From NCBI GenBank assembly GCA_009829735.1, contig CM020619.1:6402083-6466082 (forward strand): 64,000 bases of DNA, written 5' to 3'. The DNA comes from Pyropia yezoensis (taxonomy: Eukaryota; Rhodophyta; Bangiophyceae; Bangiales; Bangiaceae). The position numbers and the translations under genes were made by a program. Each line of letters begins with the position of its first letter. The first letter of the stretch is position 1. This document shows, piece after piece, positions 43,654 to 55,818 of this stretch. The notes beneath the pieces are model-generated. The model was not told the DNA's origin. It saw nothing but the letters and a program-made list of their open reading frames with translations, and searched no databases.

Positions 43654-45339
43654 GTGAGGACTGTCCCCGCGGGTTCCACTCGGGTTGGAGCCAACTTTGG
43701 CTTGGAGCCGTCGCCAACTAGGCTTTCGGAGGACGGCGGACCTCCGTTGGTCGGCGATGGGCTCGCGCCCATGCCCCCGGTTGAGACCCCTGAGGAACGT
43801 GGTTACCCCTCAGGTGGACTCCCGGAGGCGGACCGAGACCCAACTGGAGTCGTCCATCCACTCCTCGCGGAAACTGTCCGTCGGGAGGCGACCAATGTGT
43901 TGCGGCAGACTTTGCCGGACCTGGTGGTCACGATGACGAATACTATTCTGAATCAGATTGTGGCGAGTTTGCCAGATGGCCTTAATGTCCAGACCGGATC
44001 AGGGCTTTCGAGCCCGCAGGCGCCGGGGGAAACTCTCCTCACGCCTACCTCGGGTCGCCCCGAACAGGGGGCGACACCTGTGACTCCCAACGAGGGAGCC
44101 ACACCAGTCTCGGTGGGGCGTACGCCCTTCACGGGGGAGTTCCCCCCAGCAACGCCGGCGGCTACACCAAGCGCGCCGCGCCGGACTACAGGCACTGAGG
44201 GTGAACTTACCCCAGTGCCACAGCGGCTGTTCCCTCAACGTGAGGTGCCGCCCACGATCCAGGTAGCCAACCCGGTCTACCAGAGGATCTTTGACTGTGA
44301 GACCTACGCCCTTCAAAACAAGTCGGTGGCGCACGGTCCTGACCAGGCCCGAGCCATGAGCCGTGCCAAGAAGAATGCACTTCATTCTTTTGGGCACAAA
44401 GCGGAGTGGGATGGAACTCCCCCCCTCCGTGTCTTTGAGTTCTTACGTCGTTTCACAAAAGCCTGTGACGACAATGCCATAAGTGAAGGCATGGCGTTCT
44501 GTATGCTACAGGAATTCACGAAGGGGGACCTGCGGACAGAACTTATGTCCGTCATGCCCAGCTCCTCAAGTGGAGGCGCTGGGGAGGTGACGTCCTATTT
44601 GGAGCTCGTCAACTGGTTGTTGAGGGCCATGGTTGATGAAGCAGCGTTGGCTTCTCAAGTCGAGGAGTTTACGCAAGCCCATCAGGAAGAGGCGGAGGAC
44701 TAGTTGTCTTTTGCGGAGCGAGTCCGTAAGCTGAACAATCTTTGTGGGTTTCTTCATCCACAAGCTGTGGTGAAGAGTCGGTTTGTGGAGGGACTCCATT
44801 GGTCAGTCCGGATGGAGACCCGGGAGCATAACACTGCCCGGGCGACCCTGGCCGAGTTGGCCAGGTTCGCTTACCGCAGAGGTGAGGCCTACCGCAAGTT
44901 GCGGGAGGAACAACGCCAGGAGCGTCAGGCCGAGTTGGCCAAGGAACGGGAGGAGGCGCGCCAGGCCAGAGAGTTGAGAGAGGCACGCCGAATCCGCAAG
45001 GAGAGGGTGGTAGCTGCCGTGGGAACTTCCCAGGGTATCTCTTCGTCTTCCCCAGTTGGGAAGACCCCTCCGGGAACTGACAATCGGTGTTGGAACTGCA
45101 ACTCCGATGGACACTGGGCATATGATTGCCCCAAGTTGAGTAAACGCATCCAACAACTTGTTAGGAATGCGAGTAAGAAGACGGCTACGAACGAAGTACG
45201 TTCACGCCGCGAGGGTGGGTCTCGACCAGTCGTCGCGGTCGCCACACCCTCGGCGAACGAGGCGGGCACGTCGTCCTCGGACTCGTCGTCTTCCCCTTCG
45301 CCCTCAGATTCGGACGCCAAGTCGGCGGGAAACGAATGA
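43654..45339 (+). other. Gag region of element 2
   Basis: Capsid-like region. The N-terminal third is Pro/Thr/Gly-rich, followed by a helical part (FEFLRRFTKACDD, MLQEFTKGDLRTEL, SYLELVNWLLRAM), a long Arg/Glu-rich helix near 44880-45010, and one zinc knuckle CWNCNSDGHWAYDC (C-x2-C-x4-H-x4-C) near 45090. It ends in a Ser/Asp-rich tail. Not intact. Confidence 0.8.
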
Positions 45340-45699
45340 CCGTTCGGGCTGGTCGTCCGAAGCTCACAACGGCAGCCTCGGCCAAGTGGGCTGTGGCAGT
45401 ATCGCGACTGCCACGTATAACGGACCCAGCGATCGGTGCTGTAAGGATTCGGGCTGAAAAGCCCATATCTGGCCCAAGATGCCAAGGATTTTACCCGTGG
45501 CGCAGTGGTCCACAACGCCTGGTTAACATATGTTCCATGGCGTGGGTTCGATTCCGGGCATCGAACATCGATTTTTCCGGCGATTTCAAGGTGACTTCTG
45601 CTACATGGGCCAGGAGGACGAACCAACCGTGCCGGATACTGCGGCGACCTAGGGGAGTCCGCCCACCTCGGGTAGGACTCCCCAAGAACGTAAACCCAC

Positions 45700-48600
45700 G
45701 TCGGGTCATCGCGGTGCTGACGGGTGAGAACTTCCAGGTGGCTGGACGGGTGCAACTTGCCCCCGGCCGTGCATGCTGTACCCGTATCGTACTTGATACC
45801 GGGTCAGGAGCCTCCTTGATACGCAAGTCGCTATTACCAAAGGAGGTGAAGCTCCAACGCTGGAGGTCCAAAGCTGACCATATGATTGACATCAATGGTG
45901 GGGTACTTCCCATCGTTGGTGCCGTGACCCTATCAACTAGGTTGGGGACCCGTGAGGTCGACGTGACCTATGGTGTAGTTGAGAATATATCGGTACCCCT
46001 GCTTCTGGGTACCCCTTATGTAGCAACACAAGTGCCTTTGATTGGTGGCCCTGATTATTGGGTCAAGTTGATGAATGGGAAAACCATCCCCATCCTTGGT
46101 AAGGGAAAGTCTGTGGCTCCTGTGACAGTCTCACAGTCGAAGCCTGTTTGTTCGGTGAGGGAAGGGTTTACTGCTACCCTGCGTTTAGCCCGTAAAGTCA
46201 CGTTGCCCCCCAACTCGGTGGCGCACGTTGACGTTGTAACTGATTATACGGGGAACGGGTTGGTGCACCCTTACCCCCGTCTTGCTCGCAAGCACCAAGT
46301 GCATGTTGCCCTTGGCACGATGGACTCCAAAGCCGGAGTCCCGTGGAGGATCCAGGTGATGAACCTGAGCTCGTCGCCCCAGTACTTCAAGTCGGGAGCC
46401 AAGTTCGGCTATATCGACCAACACGAGGGACCGGTAGTAGCGGTCACCCTCAACGCGGGCGCAAGTAGCGACCCGAAGTCCGGAAGGGAGAAGCATCAAG
46501 CCAAGTCGGCTGCCTCTCCTCGGCCCCATGTGAACATGGAGGGTGTTCCACCCAGGTTGAGGGTTCCAGTTGAACGCCTCTTGGACCAATATCACAAGTT
46601 GTGGGATGGTCAATTGGGACTCATGAGAGCTACCCAACACCGGATCGAGTTGAAGCCCGGTGCACCCCCTATACGCCAACAACAGTATAGGGGAGGACCC
46701 CGTTCAAGGGCCCTCGTTAAGGAGCAAGTTGCTCGCATGGAGGCCCTCGATGTGATCGAGGCCAGCAACGCCGAGTGGGCGAGTCCGGTGGTTATCGTTC
46801 CCAAAGTTGATGGGACCCCCCGGTTCTGTATCGACTACCGTAAGCTCAACGAGAGCACGGTGAAGGACAGTTATCCCCTACCTAGGATGGACGACTGTCT
46901 GGATTCCCTGGGGGAGGCGAGCGTGTTCTCTACCCTGGACTGTAACGCGGGGTACTGGCAAATTCCCATTGCCCCGGAGGACAGGCATAAAACTACCTTT
47001 ACCTGTCACTGTGGTACCTACCAGTGCAAGCGCCTACCGTTTGGTCTGTGTAACGCGCCGGCAACTTTCCAGCGCGCTATGGACATGATTCTGGCCGGAG
47101 TACGGTGGCAGATCTGTCTTGTGTACCTAGATGATATCATTGTGTTCTCCCGAAGTCCGGAGGAACACATTGGCCATCTTGGCCAGATGTTCAAGCTACT
47201 TGCTGACGCCGGTGTGTCACTGAAGGCGAGTAAGTGCCACCTCTTCACTCAAGAGGTGCAATACTTGGGACATGTTGTCCGTCCGGGGCGCCTCAGTGTC
47301 AACGAGAAAAACTTGAGGGCCATCCGTAAGGCTCAATACCCCCGGACACAGACCCAGATGAGGAGCTTCCTCGGGATGTGTAACGTGTACCGACGTTTCA
47401 CCAAGGGCTTCGCCAAGGTGGCGAAGCCGTTGAATGAGTTAGTGAGCTCAACGCTACCGAAGAACCTGCCTCCCCCAAGTCGGGTGGAGCAGGAATCCTT
47501 TGAGACTCTTCGGGACCTTCTGCTGAAACCCCCTATCCTGGCTATTCCCAGGTTGGGAGGCCACTACATCCTGGATGTGGACGCTAGCTAGGACCAACTT
47601 GGTTGTGTGTTGCTTCAGCAGCAGCCGGACAAGGAGTACTTACCGGTGGGATACTTCAGCAAGGGGCTGAACTCGGCCGAGAAGAACTACGGAGTCACCG
47701 AGTTGTAAGGACTCGCAGTGGTGTGGGCGGTGACGTCACTTCGTCACTACCTAGAGGGTGAGAAGTTCCTCATCCGCTGTGACCACCGCGCGTTGCAGTT
47801 CATCTTCAAGACGGACTGTACGAACACTCGCCTCAACCGGTGGAGGGTGCGACTGGCACCCTTCAACTTTGATATTGAGTACCGACCTGGCAGGCAACAT
47901 GCCCTTGCCGACGGCCTCTCTCGGGTACCTACCGAGGGGCTGGACACTAACCCAGTCGATGAGGACATCCCCATCGTGGGGGTAGACACGCGCTCGGGTC
48001 AGGCGTTGAACCCCGAGGCGCCAGGGAACAAGAAGTACTTGCCCCTGTCCCTGGACGAGGTGGTGAAGGCCCAGGCCGAGGATCCCTTCTGCAAGTCGCA
48101 GAGGGATACACTGGATACGGTGGTGGAGACGCGTTTCTTTCTGGGAGACGATGGCCTCCTCATGAGGAGGGGGGTATTCCACGGGACCGAACAACTTGTC
48201 GTCCCCGCATCCCTAAAAGGACAGTATCCTTGAGAGGGAGCATAACGCTCCCACAGGTGGACACCTGGGGTCTAGTAAACTGTACCAGACCCTGAGGACC
48301 AGGTACTACTGGCCGTCCATGGTGGTGGACATCTACAGTTGGGTGGCTGCCTGCACAAGTTGTGCACAGAACCGTCTGATGGAACGGCGGCCTACTACGG
48401 CTATGCTATTGTTCCCGGCCAAGGAGCCCTTCGCCGCGTTGGCGATGGACATCCTTGGGCCACTGCCAGTGACCGAGGAGGGCAATCAGTACCTCCTGGT
48501 CATCTGTGACCGCTTCACGAAACTTACGCGAGCGATCCCACTGGCAGAGATCACGGCCATGTCGGTCGTGTCGGCCTTCCTAGATCACTGGGTTGCCGCG

Positions 48601-49539
48601 TATGGCATCCCGGATAGTACACTGTCGGACAATGGACAGCAATTTGCGTCTGTACTGTTTCAGGGAGTGCTGGATATGTTGGGGGTTAAGGCAAACTATG
48701 CCACCCCCTACCACCCACAAACTAATGGGCAGGTGGAGCGCTTCAACAAAACTATTGTTAGGCAGCTGCGCCACTATGTGAGTGAGCACGGGAAGACGTG
48801 GGACCAATACATTTCTATTCTTACTACTGCCTACAATTCGCAGGTTTACTCATCTACCGGGGAAGTACCCCTCGCTTTTGTGACCCCCCGTGGCGTGCGG
48901 TCTATCGCTGTGCGGCGGTCGCTCCCAACTAGGGAGGATGGTAGCAGTACGCCTACTCCTACTGAGAGTAAGGCGGAGTTCGCTGCTAGGCTTGAAAACC
49001 TCATACCTAAAGTCAGGGCTGAGATGGACAAAGCACAAAAGCGCTACAAGCGTACCTTTGACAAAAAGGTGCGCAACGCCAAGCATGTCCCCGAGCAGGG
49101 GGACTGGGTATTGGTGCACTCACACACCCCAACCGGGGGTAAGTTGGTATTCCAGACGAAGGGGCCGTACCAGGTCCCTCGTACTGATGGGCGGCGCTTC
49201 ACCATCGAAAGTGACGATGGGGTCCGCACAGGGAACGGACAGGACGTGGTCAAAGTTGCACCACCGCCTGCAGGCGACCCAGCTTGGGCGCGTGCTTTGG
49301 AAGCGTGGCGCCTCCCCTCACTGCCTGCGGCCAAACAGGGCCCGCAGGAGTACGTGTTTGATAAGTTCATCGACCACGGCTGGGATGAGGACACTAACCG
49401 CCTCATGTTGAGGGTCCGTTGGTTTGGCTACAAAGCCAAGGATGATACGTGGGAGTATGTGGAGGACCTTCCCGCTGAGAAGGTCCGGGCATACTGTGCC
49501 CGGAATGAGATTGACCCTCACAGCCCCCCCTCAACGTGA
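45700..49539 (+). other. Pol region of element 2 (PR-RT-RH-IN)
   Basis: Protease with LDTGSGASL (about 45790). Reverse transcriptase with RFCIDYRKLNE (about 46820), FSTLDCNAGYWQI and the YLDD box (about 47120). RNase H about 47570-47950. Integrase with a zinc-binding region (about 48250-48370), core (SDNGQQF, YHPQTNGQVERFNK near 48700) and a chromodomain-like tail with YVFDKFIDHGW and LRVRWFGYKAKDDTWE (about 49350-49470). Ty3/gypsy order. A few breaks. Confidence 0.9.
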
Positions 49540-49649
49540 GGGAAGGCCTAGAACAGTGCCAAGAGAGTGCTTCAAGTCGAAGTGGTACGCAGAGTGGCTT
49601 TTAACTACAGCCCTAACCCTCACACTCTCACAGCAAAGGCAGCTGCCAA

Positions 49650-51590
49650 CTAGGCATGCATGCTTGACTCTCCCACCCCACGGCCCTCGCCCTCACGAAG
49701 AGGCGAGCGGCGAGACCTACGGCGATAACGCTCCCCACCAGTCTGAGGGGGCGGCGGCTCCAAGTCGGACCCGACGCGCCCCTCACGGTCGCGCAAGTGG
49801 CGACGACCGCGGCTACCCTTCTGCTGGGTTTTGCGCGCAAGTTGGCGACGCAGACGCCGGACCGACTCCGACTCTGACGGAGTCGAGGACTCCGAGACGG
49901 AGTAAGACAACTCGTCTTCCGACACGGAGGGAGAGCGCCGCGAGTGTCGGCGACGTCGGCGAGGAGGCGAGTATGCCCGGCTCGCGCGACGTTTGCCACG
50001 CCCAAGTGGGGCTGGCTGGGGCATAATAGCCCCAATGCGAGCCAGCTCGGCAGTCATAAACTCCGCCACCGACTCGCAACTCGCGGTCGCCACTGCTGTA
50101 CGAACGCGCTCCTCAAGTTGAGGAGTGTCGGAAGTTTGAAGGGTTGCGGTCGACGCGGCCAACCAGGAAATGGTGCGCACCAATGTGGTGATCATCATCT
50201 CTGAGGTTAGAGGCGTGGGCGGTAACACCAACTTGGGGTATACCGTCAGGAGGGTGGCCCCCAGGTTGGGGGACACCGGGGTGGACGACTCAACGGCCAC
50301 GCTAATCGGGATGTTCCCGTGCGGCTGGAAGGGGACAGGAGGAAGCGGAGGAGCACGCCGAGGTGGCGGGACCCGGGTGTAACTGCGACCCCGACTTGGG
50401 GCCCCCGCAGTGGGTTGAGTCATATGGTCATCATATGAGGGCACGGCCATAACTCTGGGCTTGTCCGGGGGTGGCGCAGTGTGGGGATCCACCCCCCGGG
50501 CATCCGGGTAGTCCCCGATGCCTAACCCCTCTCGTAGGACCACACGGCCGTCTTGAAGTTCACGAGCGACCCACACGAACGGGCGAAGTGCGCCATCGTC
50601 CTTGGGCCCACGAGTGGGGCGGCGCAACTTCTCAATGCTCTCCCACTCGATAAACTTGTGGAGGCGGAGCATCTCCTCAAGTAGAGTGAGCTGTCCTGAA
50701 GAGCACCCCTCAGCAACTAGCTGAGGGGTGAGCTGTTCCAAACCTTGGATAAGCCGGAGGGGGAGATGCCAGAGCATCCCCCGCCGCTGAACACAAGACA
50801 CCCAGGTCGACATGACCTCGAGGAGCCACTGGGTGGCCAACATGGCCCACACCACGTGATCAGGGCCAGCCGTCAACATGACGGAGCCGAAGTGGTCAAG
50901 CAACCGTGGCAGCAACGCCGGGAACCCGTAGGGAACCTCAACTTGAGGCCACCACTCGGGTTTCTTTGGGTAGTACTGCTCCTTGCTGGCAGCGGACTGC
51001 TGGGGAAACTCAAGTTGAGCCGAGGTCACCAAGTAGGGACCTCGCCGGAAGTCCTTCTCCATCCGCACATCAAAGTGATGAGTGTGCGGATCGGCCTCGT
51101 GAAGGTACGGGGGGCGAGTTGCCACCGCGTCCCAAGTAAAGGTCGGCAAGTCGCCGGGACCCGGGATAGTTCCCCCGCGGTCCACCATGGCCTTGGCCCG
51201 CTGAACATCCCCGACCTCCTCATCGGCCAAGAAGGCAAACTGGTCCGTCCTGAAGCCGGCAGGGAACCCGACCCTACGGGGATACTTCTCCCGTAGGCGG
51301 TCCCACACCCGACCCATCGCTGTGCCAAGTCGGCCACAGCGAAGAACAGTTAGCCCCTCCTCATGCAGAGGCCAAGCGGGGTAAAACCACCGCCCCAAGG
51401 CCTCACGCGGGACAACTTAACCCGCCTCCGGGTGAGATCCCGCCGTCAACCCAAAGCCGGGTGACGCGGGAGTCCCATCCCCCGGAGCGATCGCGGAGCC
51501 CTCGCCGGAAGTCCCGGCGGGTGCTGCACCGTAGGAGGTGTCCTCCATACGCTCGTCAAAAGAGTCCGTCTCCACCCCCGGGGTCGCCAT
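49650..51590 (-). other. Antisense accessory open frame of element 2
   Basis: Sits between integrase and the 3' LTR, convergent with pol and about 110 bp from its end. Probable start near 51590 (MATPGVETDSFDE). The middle has PPYLHEAD, GPYLVTSAQLEF, YYPKKPEWWPQVEVPYGFPA and LEEMLRLHKFIEWES, which line up with patches of the element 1 accessory protein. The C-terminal third is strongly Arg/Ser-rich (PPRRRRRHSRRSPS), like nuclear RS or arginine-rich domains. No known enzyme motif. One break suspected. Confidence 0.7.
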
Positions 51591-51928
51591 GGCTCTCCCC
51601 AATTTGTGGAGAGACGCTCTGGCTACAGCGGCACGAGACCCGCCTCGAGTTGAGGGGGACTCGGATCGTGGGTAGACTGGTGGCCTCCCCAGCGAGGGGC
51701 GGCCCAGTGGAAGGTGAAGGGGATGTGGTGGTGATGGTGAAGTGCGAACCGGAGAGAGCAAGCTGCCGAGTGGGCAAGCTTGAGGAGAGGGGCGGTCAAC
51801 GTGACCGCCTCCACACCCGCGTTACGTACTCGATGGGGGACAGCAAGTCGCGCCCCCAACGCCGAGACGTGCGTTTACGCACCCCCTCACAGGGCCGACC
51901 GGGTCGGTCGGAACTGAGGAGAGGGGAG

Positions 51929-52397
51929 TGTGGCAGTATTGACCCCCAGGTAGGGGGGCAACACATGCCATGCAAGGGGCGGCAGGCCACTAGCCTGATC
52001 CGTTCCTCCCCCTGCATTTGGGTCCATATTCCCTAAGTTTGGGATAGTTAGCTTAGTAGTAAGTCCAACGTGGACTTGAGGGCTTTCTGCATTTATCGTC
52101 TTGAATTCTCGTGTGGCCCGGTGGGCAGGTGCTGGGGTGGGAGATTCTGAGTGGCGAGATTCTGAGGGGACCCTTGGGGGATAAGGGAAGGGACAGCAGG
52201 GCTTGGCCCTGCGTCCCCGTCCCGACGAAGAAACTGTTGGACCACACACCATCTTCTTGTTTGTCAGTGGGGGGATTGCCCCACATCAGGGAGAGAGTGT
52301 GTGCGACTTGCACTTCTTCCGGTTCCCCCGACACGGGAGGCAGCCCTTGTACCCCGCCCCAACTTGGGTGCCGTGTGTGCGAGAGGTTTTCGCCACA
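51929..52397 (+). repeat. 3' LTR of element 2
   Basis: 469 bp, preceded by a purine tract (gaggagaggggag). Ends TGTGGCA/TGCCACA as in the 5' copy. Confidence 0.93.
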
Positions 52398-54446
52398 TTT
52401 ACAAGGTTGACTGGGACGGTCGACTTCGAGTGGACGCCGGACGCTCAGAAAGCCTTCGAACAGCTGCAGACTTTGACAACAAGTGCACCGGTACTAAGGC
52501 CGTTTGACAAATGGTATCCCATCTACGTGTCTACCGATGCCAGCGGGTATGCTATTGGCGCAGTCCTCGAACAAGATGATGGAAAGGGACGGCGTCCTGT
52601 GGAATGCTTTTCACTGACCCTGAACATCCATGAGCAACGCTACAGCATCCGCGAACTTGAGCTGCTCCCAGTGGTCCAATCCATCCGGCACTGGCGCTGC
52701 TCCCTCCACGGAAGACCCTTTGAGGTCCATACCGAGCACGAGTCCCTTAGATACCTGCAAACCCAAGAAAGGCTGAACGACTTCCAAGTCAAGTGGTTGG
52801 AGCTTCTGGATCAATTCCAGTTCAAAATTGTCCCGATCAAAGGCACATCCAACGCCGTAGCTGATGCCCTTTCCAGGCAACCCCAAGATGCCCCCGACAA
52901 ACACGAACTCAGCCAAGATCTCCTTAGGCGCGTGCTGACCAAGACCATTGACGAATCCCCCAAGAAAACTAAAACTAACAACCTCATGACCAGCATCCAA
53001 AGTGATCAAGACCTTGCCACCCTAGAACAAGAGTGCAAAGCGGACCCCGAGTTTGCCGACCTAGCCAAGGACCCGGTTTCTTCCTACCGGTTACATATGA
53101 GGCTCTTGAAACGACGTGACCGTACGTGCATCCCCGCTGGTACTCTACGCCAAAGACTACTCCACGACTACCACGACATCCCGTGCCAATGGCACATGGG
53201 AGTGAAGAAAACCATCAAGGCCGTTGCTTCCAAGCACTACTGGAAGACTATGCGGCAGGACATCCAAAGATACGTACAATCATGTGATTCGTGCCAGCAG
53301 AACAACGCCAGCACTCATTCACCTCTGGGTCACCTCAAACCACTCGAACCCCCAAGCCAAAGATGGGCAAGTGTCTCCATGGACCTTATCACCCACTGCC
53401 ACTGACACAACGAAACCACAACGGCATTTATGTCGTTGTTGGCCGACTCACCAAGATGATTCGCCTAGCACCAATGAAGCCGGAATGTACAGCGCCGGTC
53501 AAAGCTCAACTTTACCACGATCACGTCTATCGCAACCACGGCCTACCTCAAGAAGTCGTCTGCGACCGCGACCCAATCTTTTTCTCCAACTTCTGGCGGT
53601 CACTGACGAAATTTTCTAAGGTCAAGATCAAGGCCTCCTCGGCCTACCACCCGCAGACGGACGGCCGAACTGATATTACGAACAAGAAGATTGAAGAAAT
53701 CCTCAGAAATTTCGTCAACCATCATCAAGGTGAATAGGATCATTTTCTCGTTGCTGCGGAAGTTACGTACAACCGGTCGCCTAGTGCCGTAACCACGTAC
53801 TCTCCATTCTTCTTGAACTACGGGTTCGAACCGAGGACCGCGCCTATGGACATCCTTGACAGCAGAAACTAAAATCTACCTGCCGTGTTGGATTGGCTAA
53901 CCAGCCTCCACGATGCTCAAAAAACGGCTATCGCCACTATACAAAGCGCCAATGAGTCGCGCTCGGCGTACGCCAACCGTCATCGACGACCGTGCACGAT
54001 CACTGTGGGTGACCTCGTGCTCCTGAGCACCAAAAACCTTTTGCCCGACGCCTTTCGATGCGCTCGGAAGCTGATGCCAAAATACTCCGGACCATACTAG
54101 GTCACGGAGAGTATCAATGACGTCACGTTCCGTCTCGATCTTCCTCAAGCTGTCCTCGATCGCAAAGTTCACAATGCCTTCCATGCCAGCCTCCTGAAGC
54201 CGTACCGCGCAGATCCTTATGGTCGACTTCCTCCCGCTCCACCCCCGGTTGCACTTCCAGATGGCTCGGTCGAGTATGAACTAGACTCCATTGTACGGAC
54301 ACGAAAGCGCCGTGGACGACTGCAGTACCTCGTCAAATGGAAAGGATGCGACGTCAGCGAGCACTCTTGGCTGACGAAGCAAGACCTTGCGCACGCCCCT
54401 GAGTTTTCGGACGCGTTTCTTCGACGCGCGTCCTAAGGGGGGGAGG
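52398..54446 (+). mobile_element. Element 3: 5'-truncated chromovirus-type Ty3 remnant
   Basis: Begins in the middle of reverse transcriptase exactly at the end of element 2. Parts on the plus strand: RT/RNase H junction (FEWTPDAQKAFEQL), RNase H with STDASGYAIGAVL, integrase zinc region (HMGVKKTI...CDSCQQ, about 53200-53300), core with YHPQTDGRTD (about 53645) and a classical chromodomain (LQYLVKWKG...SEHSW, about 54320-54375). A purine tract (aaggggggga) near 54434-54446 precedes the presumed 3' LTR. It has several breaks and is an old remnant. Codon use is much less GC-rich than in elements 1 and 2, and its sequence family is clearly different. Confidence 0.88.
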
Positions 54447-54513
54447 TGTAAGGATTTTCCCCTTAAATCCACTCCTGGATCCCAGGGGAAATGGGCTAGG
54501 ACCTCTCCTTACA
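54447..54513 (+). repeat. Possible LTR start or short LTR of element 3
   Basis: Follows the purine tract and starts TGTAAGG. A matching CCTTACA occurs 67 bp on, giving perfect 7-bp inverted ends. This may be an unusually short LTR, or only the start of a longer LTR whose end I cannot locate. Confidence 0.35.
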
Positions 54514-55813
54514 TGTCCTGCCTCGCTAACTCCTCCCAAGACAGATCAACTCCCCATTATCCTGGGCGACACCACGCTGTACTCCTGACATTCTGAAAAC
54601 GTCGGCTGGCCGCACGAAGACCGTCGTCATTTCACTGTCGGAACCTAGTCGTGGATGTCGAAACTCGACAACGAGGAACGAGTGACATCGTCGACCAACC
54701 ACGGGAGGACATCCCTGTCTGTGACTGCCAGAACATTATTCTCTGCGCTGGCCGAAAGCTGGCAACCAAGGACGAGTCACATGATTAATTGAAACCGAGA
54801 ACACCACATATCCTCGCTAGCAGCTGAGTGTGATATGACTGGCTCGCCGGCTTTTGGAGTGACTGAATTCGGCCAACTGCCTGGTGACTGGCTGGCTGGC
54901 CAAGGGATTGATTGAATTTTGCCCTGCTGGCCCTTACAGCAGGTCGGAACTCCCGGCCGACCGGCATGTGAAGCCGGCTGGTGGGGCTCGCTGGGCGCCA
55001 TCTACGGGACCCCCTTCGTTTCGGGAAAACTGGTGCTGCACTCCTTCAGTGCGCACGCCCGCCCATGCTTTGGTCTGAGAGACAAGCTTTGTTTTTGGGC
55101 CGTTCTGTGCCTACCGGCGGCGCGACGGGGAAACGCATGATTTGGGGCGCCTCGGGTGCCCCGAGGCGAGCATATAGTGCGTGGGTGTCGGCGCCACCGG
55201 GGGAGAGAAGGGGGGCAACGTCAGACACAGACGAAGAACCCCATTTACCCATTGTGCCCTCGATTCTCACCGACGTCGCGACCATCTTCCTCCTCGGACC
55301 CACCCCCGTCAATACCACCGTCCTCTTCCCCGTACCCTGCCGCCCCATCGATGAGCCCCGCCTCACGGTCGCCGTCGGCAAGCGCCACTGATGCTGCAGT
55401 CCACATGTCGGCGGGGAGAAAGAGAGGCATCGCCGCCGTCGGAACTACCGCCGCCGCCGCCGTCACCGCTGCTGCCGTAACCGAAGGGGGCGGCGGCATC
55501 TGTGTGTCGGCGGGTACGAGAGCCACCAGCACCGCCGCGTCAGCGCCACCCTGACCACAGCCGAGCCGCGACCGCATCCTCTGGCCCTCTGCTGCCGCAA
55601 TGGCCGCTACGTAGCGCGTGGGGCAGCGGCGGCGATGGTAGCGACGGCGGCGACACTGGTAAGGCGACGTCGGCGGCCGCGGCGGTGGCACGTCGGCTTC
55701 CCCGGTGCCCCCGGCGTTCCCCGGCGTGGCGGCGGCGGTGGCCGCCGCCGCCGACACGTCGACTGCCTCTTCCAACTGCGCCGCCTCGGCCAGCTGTCGC
55801 GCACATGCGTCAC
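54514..55813. other. Region between element 3 and the solo LTR
   Basis: 54514-55080 is mixed composition, possibly LTR or other element 3 debris. 55140-55170 contains a hairpin (gcctcgggtgccccgaggc). 55250-55813 is GC-rich with an open minus-strand frame that is Ala-rich (AAQLEEAVDVSAAAATAAAT) and acidic at its end (GGIDGGGSEEEDGRD). It may be an exon of an unrecognised host gene, disrupted by the solo LTR. Weak evidence. Confidence 0.35.
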
Positions 55814-55818
55814 GTTCG

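Larger units (their letters stand above)
42806..52397 (+). mobile_element. Element 2: Ty3-like LTR retroelement with both LTRs
   Basis: 9592 bp with LTRs at 42806-43273 and 51929-52397, bounded by the inverted ends TGTGGCA...TGCCACA. The two LTRs differ at about two dozen places (about 95% identical), so the insertion is not recent. Inside on the plus strand are a gag region (43654-45339), then protease, reverse transcriptase, RNase H and integrase (about 45770-49539) in Ty3 order. An accessory open frame follows on the minus strand (about 51590-49650), then a purine tract (about 51915-51928) before the 3' LTR. It carries a few breaks and looks defective. The flanks do not carry a matching target duplication (gaaag left, tttac right) and belong to two different older elements. 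Confidence 0.93.

Noticed and set aside
45489-45565. tRNA-like A box (tggcgcagtggt) and B box (ggttcgattcc) within element 2
   Set aside because: The T-stem and acceptor stem do not pair, and the stretch lies inside the pol region of the element; chance or a decayed tRNA-like fragment.
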